A stretch of 64,000 nt of DNA, from contig WGMO01000019.1 in NCBI GenBank assembly GCA_016125075.1, forward strand, positions 1 to 64,000. Direction: 5' to 3'. The stretch is from Terrimonas sp. GTDB taxonomy: Bacteria > Bacteroidota > Bacteroidia > Chitinophagales > Chitinophagaceae. The notes below the pieces were generated by a model. The model saw nothing but the letters and a program-made list of their open reading frames with translations. It did not search any database and had not been told where the DNA came from. Shown here piece by piece: positions 59,176-64,000 of the stretch. Both the position numbers and the translations under genes were made by a program. Each line of letters begins with the position of its first letter. Within the stretch, counting starts at the first letter, position 1.

Positions 59176-61503
59176 ATGTGGAGAAACCTCGGACAATTTA
59201 TCGTAAAGCACCGTTTACCGTTATTAATCGTATTGGCCATTCTTACTACCGGGATGGGGTTTCTTGCGAAAAAAGTGGAACTCAGTTATGAGTTTGCCCG
59301 GGCCATACCGACCGATCATCCAAAGTACAAAGCTTACCAGGAATTCAGGAAAAAGTTTGGGGAAGATGGCAACCTGCTGGTAATGGGTATTCAAACAAAC
59401 CGGTTGTTTGAAGCCGATACCTGGAATCACTATGCCGCTGCAGCCAGGGATATCAAGAACCTGCCGGGTGTGGAAGATGTGATTGCTGCCCCTTCCTCCA
59501 TCAACCTGGTAAAAGCAGACAGTTCGGAAAGACTGTTGTCCATACCGATTTTCAGGGATACCCTACTTGGGCAGGCAGAAATTGACAGTTGCCGGGATAT
59601 CCTTTATAAGCTCCCGTTTTATCATAATCTCTTATACAATCCCGAAACCCATGCCTGGTTGATGGGTGTGCGGATCAACAAACAAATACTGGCATCCAAA
59701 AAAAGAGAGAAAGTGGTTGCCGACATTTCTGCCATCGTGAATGATTTTGGCCGTGCCAATAATATAGAAATTCATCTCAGCGGTTTACCCTTGATCCGGA
59801 CAGTTCTGGCCACCAGGATCGCTAATGAAATGCGTTGGTTCCTGATTGCCTCCATTGCCTTATCGGCCATTATTTTATTGCTGTTCTTTCGGTCCTTATC
59901 GGCCATGTGGTTATCCCTGGCAGTCGTGATCATTGGGGTGATCTGGAGCCTGGGGGTAATGTCGTTGCTGCAATATAAGATCACCTTACTCACTGCCCTG
60001 ATCCCTCCCTTGATCGTGGTGATTGGGATCCCCAACTGCATCTACTTCCTCAATAAGTTCCATACCTCCTTTAATGAAACCGGTGAAAAAAATGCGGCAC
60101 TTGTATTAATGGTGGAGAAAATGGGCATCGTAACCTTATTCTGTAACCTGACAGCTGCGATCGGCTTTGCCGTATTTGCATTGACCCGAAGCGAAGTGCT
60201 GCAGGAGTTCGGGGTGGTGGCAGGTTCCAGCATCATGCTATTATTTTTTATCTCGCTGGTCTTGATACCGGGGGTTTTGAGTTTTCTACCCGCCCCAAAA
60301 TCAAGACATACAAAATATCTTGATAATCCAAGATTAAAACGCTGGCTGAACAGGCTTGAAACCTGGTCGTTGAACCACCGCAGGCTGATCTATATCTATT
60401 CCTTTATCATTGTGGCCATATCCATCGCCGGAATGTTCCGTTTGAGAAGTGAAGGATTTATCGTTGATGACCTGCCCAGGACAGATAAGATCTATACGGA
60501 CCTGAAATTTTTTGAAAAGAATTTCAGGGGCATCATGCCTTTGGAAATCATCCTGGATACACGGCAGAAAAATGGTTTAAGGAGAAACGCCCTGCAAACT
60601 TTCCGGAACATCGATTCTCTTTCGCAGTTTATTGCCTCCCGGCCCGAAATGGCAAGACCCCTTTCCATTGTTGAAGGGATGAAATTTGCGAAACAGGCGT
60701 TTTTTGACGGCGACAGTAATTATTATTCTGTTCCGGATGAATATGTGATGCCTGCCCTTAACCAGTATTTCAATATGAAGGGGGGCGAATCCGACAATAC
60801 CAATTCTTTTTCCCGGATTGTATCCTCGTTCATGGATAGCAATAAACAGGAGACGAGGATCAGTGTAAATATGGCGGATGTGGGCAGCCATCGGTTACCC
60901 ATGATACTCGACAGCATTCAAAAAAGGGCCGACCAGTTATTTGATACGAGTAAGTATAATGTTAGACTGACCGGCACCAGTGTGACCTTCCAGGAAGGGA
61001 GCAGTTTTATTATACATGGATTAAAAGAAAGCATCCTTTGGGCCTTTTTCCTGATCGCCCTCTGTATGCTTTACCTTTTTAAATCACTCAGGATATTATT
61101 CTGTTCCCTTATCCCGAATATCATACCGCTGCTGATTACTGCGGGGGTGATGGGTTGGGCAGGTGTACGCTTAAAACCTTCAACAGTTTTGATCTTCAGT
61201 GTTGCGTTGGGTATTGCCATCGATGTGACCATCCGTTTCCTTGTCAATTTCAAACAGGAGCTGCCGGCACAGGGTTATGATATGAAGAAAACGGTTATTG
61301 AAACGATCCATAGTACCGGCATCAGCATCATATATACCTCACTGGTACTAATAGCCGGGTTTATCATCTTTTGCTTTAGCGGATTTGGAGGCACCCAGTC
61401 CCTGGGGTGGCTCACCTCGCTGACTTTGATTACGGCAACCATCACCAATCTCGTGCTGTTACCCTCTGTTTTGATTTCCCTTGTCAGGTTCAAAAAAAAG
61501 TAA
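59176..61503 (+). CDS. MMPL/RND-superfamily membrane transporter
   Basis: This 775-residue protein has two similar halves. Each has one helix, a periplasmic domain of about 180-200 residues and then five helices (first half helices near 15-35 and 215-370; second half near 405-425 and 620-770). The family segments are LSYEFARAIPTDHPKYKAYQ, LTALIPPLIVVIGIPNCIYF and GVALGIAIDVTIRF-like (VALGIAIDVTIRFLVNF). MMPL-type proteins export lipids or hydrophobic compounds using the proton gradient, and in Bacteroidota the cargo is unknown. A -7-like box (TTTCTTTG at 59149-59156) lies 19 bases before the start; it is divergent from porZ. Confidence 0.92.
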   Translation: MWRNLGQFIVKHRLPLLIVLAILTTGMGFLAKKVELSYEFARAIPTDHPKYKAYQEFRKKFGEDGNLLVMGIQTNRLFEADTWNHYAAAARDIKNLPGVEDVIAAPSSINLVKADSSERLLSIPIFRDTLLGQAEIDSCRDILYKLPFYHNLLYNPETHAWLMGVRINKQILASKKREKVVADISAIVNDFGRANNIEIHLSGLPLIRTVLATRIANEMRWFLIASIALSAIILLLFFRSLSAMWLSLAVVIIGVIWSLGVMSLLQYKITLLTALIPPLIVVIGIPNCIYFLNKFHTSFNETGEKNAALVLMVEKMGIVTLFCNLTAAIGFAVFALTRSEVLQEFGVVAGSSIMLLFFISLVLIPGVLSFLPAPKSRHTKYLDNPRLKRWLNRLETWSLNHRRLIYIYSFIIVAISIAGMFRLRSEGFIVDDLPRTDKIYTDLKFFEKNFRGIMPLEIILDTRQKNGLRRNALQTFRNIDSLSQFIASRPEMARPLSIVEGMKFAKQAFFDGDSNYYSVPDEYVMPALNQYFNMKGGESDNTNSFSRIVSSFMDSNKQETRISVNMADVGSHRLPMILDSIQKRADQLFDTSKYNVRLTGTSVTFQEGSSFIIHGLKESILWAFFLIALCMLYLFKSLRILFCSLIPNIIPLLITAGVMGWAGVRLKPSTVLIFSVALGIAIDVTIRFLVNFKQELPAQGYDMKKTVIETIHSTGISIIYTSLVLIAGFIIFCFSGFGGTQSLGWLTSLTLITATITNLVLLPSVLISLVRFKKK

Positions 61504-61904
61504 ATATCCCTCCGGGAGATGGTTATCCCGAATCATAAAGAGCCGATAAGACCGGAAACAGGAATGAAGGCCAAATTGGGTTTTGGATCCTTCCATTAAT
61601 TATATATCTTCCTTTGCAGGTTTTTATACACAATATATTGTAAATCAATTATTTTTATTGCGAACAAGTGTTTTTATTGACAATCAAATATTATTTATTT
61701 TAATATATATTACCGCTGGGCAACTATTATCAGGGTTAATACGTATAGTTAAGCAGCAATTCCTATAAATATTTTGTCAATTATTTCACATTTAAAGGTT
61801 GCTAAAACATTAACAATCTTTAAAAAAACCAGTTGAATCCATTTATTTTAGATTTTACTGGTGTTATTTTGTCTTTTATTAACATTAACTTAAACTAAGT
61901 ACAC
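61504..61904. other. AT-rich upstream region of the SusC-like gene
   Basis: These 401 bases are strongly AT-rich compared with the neighbouring genes and contain no gene I can support. An open frame of about 60 codons at 61583-61768 reads as random hydrophobic sequence and has no start signal. The stretch most likely holds the promoter and a long leader of the SusC-like gene. Confidence 0.5.
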
Positions 61905-64000
61905 ATGAGGAAATTGCTATTTCTTGTAGCTGCTTTTGCATTTATCGGACTGAATGCCCAAGCTCAGCGTACAATTACAGGCAAGGTTACCGACGAATCC
62001 GGTGCCCCTGTATCAAATGCCTCTGTTCAGGTGAAAGGAACACCCACCGGAACAGCTACCAAAGCAGACGGAACTTTTACACTCCAGGTTCCGCAAAATG
62101 CCACCACATTAGTTATTTCTTCCATTAACATGGAAACTAAAGAAGTAGCGATCGGCTCCCAATCTGTGATTAATGTGAGCCTGGCATTAAATGCTTCTAC
62201 ACTGGAAACAGTTGTTGTAACCGTACCATACGGTACGATTAAGAAAACAGCGTTTACCGGTTCGGAAAACACGATCAGCGCCACCACCATCCAAAAGCAG
62301 CAGGTAGCTTCTGTTACCCGTGCCCTGGAAGGTTTGGTGCCCGGTTTGATTGCCACCAACGGTGGTGGTGCTCCCGGTACCGGTGCCAGTGTTTTGATCC
62401 GTGGTGTTGGATCAGTGAGTTCTTCAAGTGCCCCGTTATATGTTTTAAACGGTGTGCCTTATGATGGTTCGATTTCTGCCATCTCTACTGATGATATAGA
62501 ATCAGTAACCGTGTTGAAAGATGCTGCTGCTGCAGCCCTGTACGGATCCCGTGCCGCAAATGGTGTGATCATGATCACCACCAAAAAAGGTAAGAAAGGA
62601 AAATCTGTAACCAGTGCTACACTGAGACAGGGTTTTATGAGCCGTGGAATTCCGGAATATGACCGCGTAGGCATCAAAGAATATTATGAACTGTTCTGGG
62701 AATCTTACAGGAATTCCTATATGGCAGGTGGTGATAATATGGCAACTGCCGGTACAAAGGCCTCCAACGTTTTGGCCGGGCCAAATGGACTGGTGTATAA
62801 TGCCTATAATGTACCTGCTGCACAAGTGGTAGATCCTACAACCGGAAAATTGAATCCCAATGCGCAATTGTTATGGAATGAATCATGGGAAGATGCATTA
62901 TTCCGTAATGCTTCCCGTACCAATGCCAATTTCAATATTTCAGGGGCCACCGACAAAACTGATTATTATGTTTCTGCCGGTTTCCTGAACGAAGATGGCA
63001 TTGTCAGGTTTTCCGGATATAAGCGCTATAATTTCCGTATCAACGTCAATACAGCGGCTACTGACTGGCTGACCACCGGTGTGAACCTGGATGGTGCCAT
63101 GGCAGAAAGAAAGGATGTACCCAGTGGCGGTACCGCTACTACCAACCCATTCTATTACACAAGACAAATGGGACCGATCTACCCGGTATATCAGCACGAC
63201 CTGACCACGGGAGCTTTTGTGATCGATCCCACCACCGGTAAGAATATGCTGGATTGGGGTACGGTTGACCAGATGGGAACCCGTCCTTATGCCGGTCGTT
63301 CAAACCTGCTGGGTTCATTGGACCTTGACGACCGTTCCAGGAATATCTTTAACGGCAACATGAACACCTATGCTGAGATCAAATTCCTGAAAGATTTTTC
63401 TTTCAAAGCAACCTTAGGTGTTAACTATTTTGGAAACAATATCACCAGCTACCAGAATAACCAGTACGGCGATGCTGCTCCTACACCCGGTTTGAGTGAC
63501 GGGGGTAGGTCAACCAAGACCAATGACAGGCAGGTTTCACTTACAGGTAACGAAGTATTATCCTGGAGCAGAAAATTCGGAAAGCATAATGTAAGGGCGC
63601 TGGCAGGTCATGAAAATTATAAATACCAGTATAGCTATGTATCTGCAAATGCCTCAGGTTTTACATTCCCCGGCCAAACAGAACTGGATAATGGTACAGG
63701 ACCTTTTGGACCAGCCAGTTCAGCCACCGATAACCAAAGGATTGAAAGTTATTTTGGCGGCGTGAACTACGACTATGATCAGAAATACCTCCTATCAGGA
63801 AGCTACCGTACAGATGGTTCTTCCAGGTTCCGCGATGAAGTTCGTTGGGGTAATTTCTATTCTGTAGGTGTGGGCTGGAGATTGTCTGAAGAGAATTTCC
63901 TGAAAAATGTAAGCTGGATCAATGAGTTGAAGTTCAAAGCCAGCTACGGTGAGCAGGGTAATGAGAATATCGGTCTGTTCTATCCTTATGTATCTTATTA
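61905..64000 (+). CDS. SusC/RagA-family TonB-linked outer-membrane receptor (cut by window end)
   Basis: The frame is open from the ATG at 61905 to the window edge, about 698 codons. It shows a signal peptide (MRKLLFLVAAFAFIGLNAQA) and a carboxypeptidase-D-like regulatory domain (RTITGKVTDESGAPVSNASV to about residue 95). The TonB-box region and plug follow (ETVVVTVPYG, ALEGLVPGLIATNGGGAPG, RGVGSVSSSSAPLYVLNGVP, AAAALYGSRAANGVIMITTK), then beta-barrel strands. It imports a large ligand across the outer membrane with TonB energy. The SusD partner, if any, would lie beyond the window. Several barrel segments read as in SusC proteins of Chitinophagaceae. Confidence 0.95.
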   Translation, partial: MRKLLFLVAAFAFIGLNAQAQRTITGKVTDESGAPVSNASVQVKGTPTGTATKADGTFTLQVPQNATTLVISSINMETKEVAIGSQSVINVSLALNASTLETVVVTVPYGTIKKTAFTGSENTISATTIQKQQVASVTRALEGLVPGLIATNGGGAPGTGASVLIRGVGSVSSSSAPLYVLNGVPYDGSISAISTDDIESVTVLKDAAAAALYGSRAANGVIMITTKKGKKGKSVTSATLRQGFMSRGIPEYDRVGIKEYYELFWESYRNSYMAGGDNMATAGTKASNVLAGPNGLVYNAYNVPAAQVVDPTTGKLNPNAQLLWNESWEDALFRNASRTNANFNISGATDKTDYYVSAGFLNEDGIVRFSGYKRYNFRINVNTAATDWLTTGVNLDGAMAERKDVPSGGTATTNPFYYTRQMGPIYPVYQHDLTTGAFVIDPTTGKNMLDWGTVDQMGTRPYAGRSNLLGSLDLDDRSRNIFNGNMNTYAEIKFLKDFSFKATLGVNYFGNNITSYQNNQYGDAAPTPGLSDGGRSTKTNDRQVSLTGNEVLSWSRKFGKHNVRALAGHENYKYQYSYVSANASGFTFPGQTELDNGTGPFGPASSATDNQRIESYFGGVNYDYDQKYLLSGSYRTDGSSRFRDEVRWGNFYSVGVGWRLSEENFLKNVSWINELKFKASYGEQGNENIGLFYPYVSY

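Noticed and set aside
61583-61768. 61-codon open frame upstream of the SusC-like gene
   Set aside because: It sits in an AT-rich promoter region, has a random hydrophobic composition and lacks a ribosome site or plausible domain.

Overview
This window is chromosomal DNA from a member of the Bacteroidota, most likely of the Chitinophagaceae type. The evidence is a SusC/RagA-type TonB-dependent receptor at the right edge, type IX secretion (T9SS) parts and cargo (a PorZ-like propeller protein, a gliding-type C-terminal domain, a Por-type sorting tail, GldA), the long plant/Chlamydia-like form of IspG, a Bat-type VWA/TPR pair, very few Shine-Dalgarno sequences, and repeated Bacteroidota promoter -7 boxes (TAnnTTTG) just upstream of genes. 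No phage, insertion sequence, CRISPR array, rRNA or tRNA was recognised. The family-level placement is an inference from gene content only.

Layout. 0.1-2.6 kb (minus): RidA, a metallophosphoesterase, an ECF sigma factor and a small membrane protein. 2.7-4.4 kb (plus): a 3-hydroxyacyl-CoA dehydrogenase-like protein, tsaB and an ArsR-type regulator. 4.4-13.8 kb (minus): an LpxL-type acyltransferase, nadB, a lysoplasmalogenase, ispG, a BatB/BatC-like pair, a class D beta-lactamase-like lipoprotein, a 42-residue lipoprotein and kbl. 14.0-16.7 kb (plus): a small secreted protein, an ECF sigma factor, a membrane protein with a duplicated N-terminal module (probable anti-sigma factor) and an outer-membrane beta-barrel protein. 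16.8-23.2 kb: DUF4332 and L,D-transpeptidase genes, an alpha/beta hydrolase, the acetate module satP-acs, and nhaA.

23.3-30.8 kb (plus) is the most unusual stretch. A small exported protein ending in a PPP motif precedes an ABC/HlyD/TolC export operon whose single ABC ATPase has degenerate nucleotide-binding motifs. A second small PPP-ending protein then precedes a SulP anion transporter and a beta-carbonic anhydrase. A convergent LysR regulator closes the block. Next come a Thermus-type NADP isocitrate dehydrogenase, nhaD, a GH130-like lipoprotein, gldA, enolase, a DivIC/FtsB-like division protein and nth.

40.3-45.6 kb (plus) is an export cluster: a propeller-repeat protein with a gliding-type C-terminus, a DUF1800 protein and a DUF1501 protein with a Por sorting tail. 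45.7-50.6 kb has korA (gamma-alpha fusion, without its beta subunit nearby), serS, a small conserved protein, a secreted cyclophilin and gcvH. 50.7-52.6 kb has a third ECF sigma/anti-sigma pair and a VanZ-like protein, all with TTG starts. 53-61.5 kb has a DUF937-like protein, prfA, an amidohydrolase, a porZ-recO operon and an MMPL/RND transporter. The window ends inside a SusC-like receptor.

Two intergenic spots carry a promoter -7 box followed within about 100 bases by a U-tailed hairpin without an ORF of normal size (19.09-19.15 kb plus; 52.56-52.65 kb minus). They are the best candidates for undescribed small RNAs. Several genes start 4-6 bases after an exact -7 box, which suggests leaderless transcripts.
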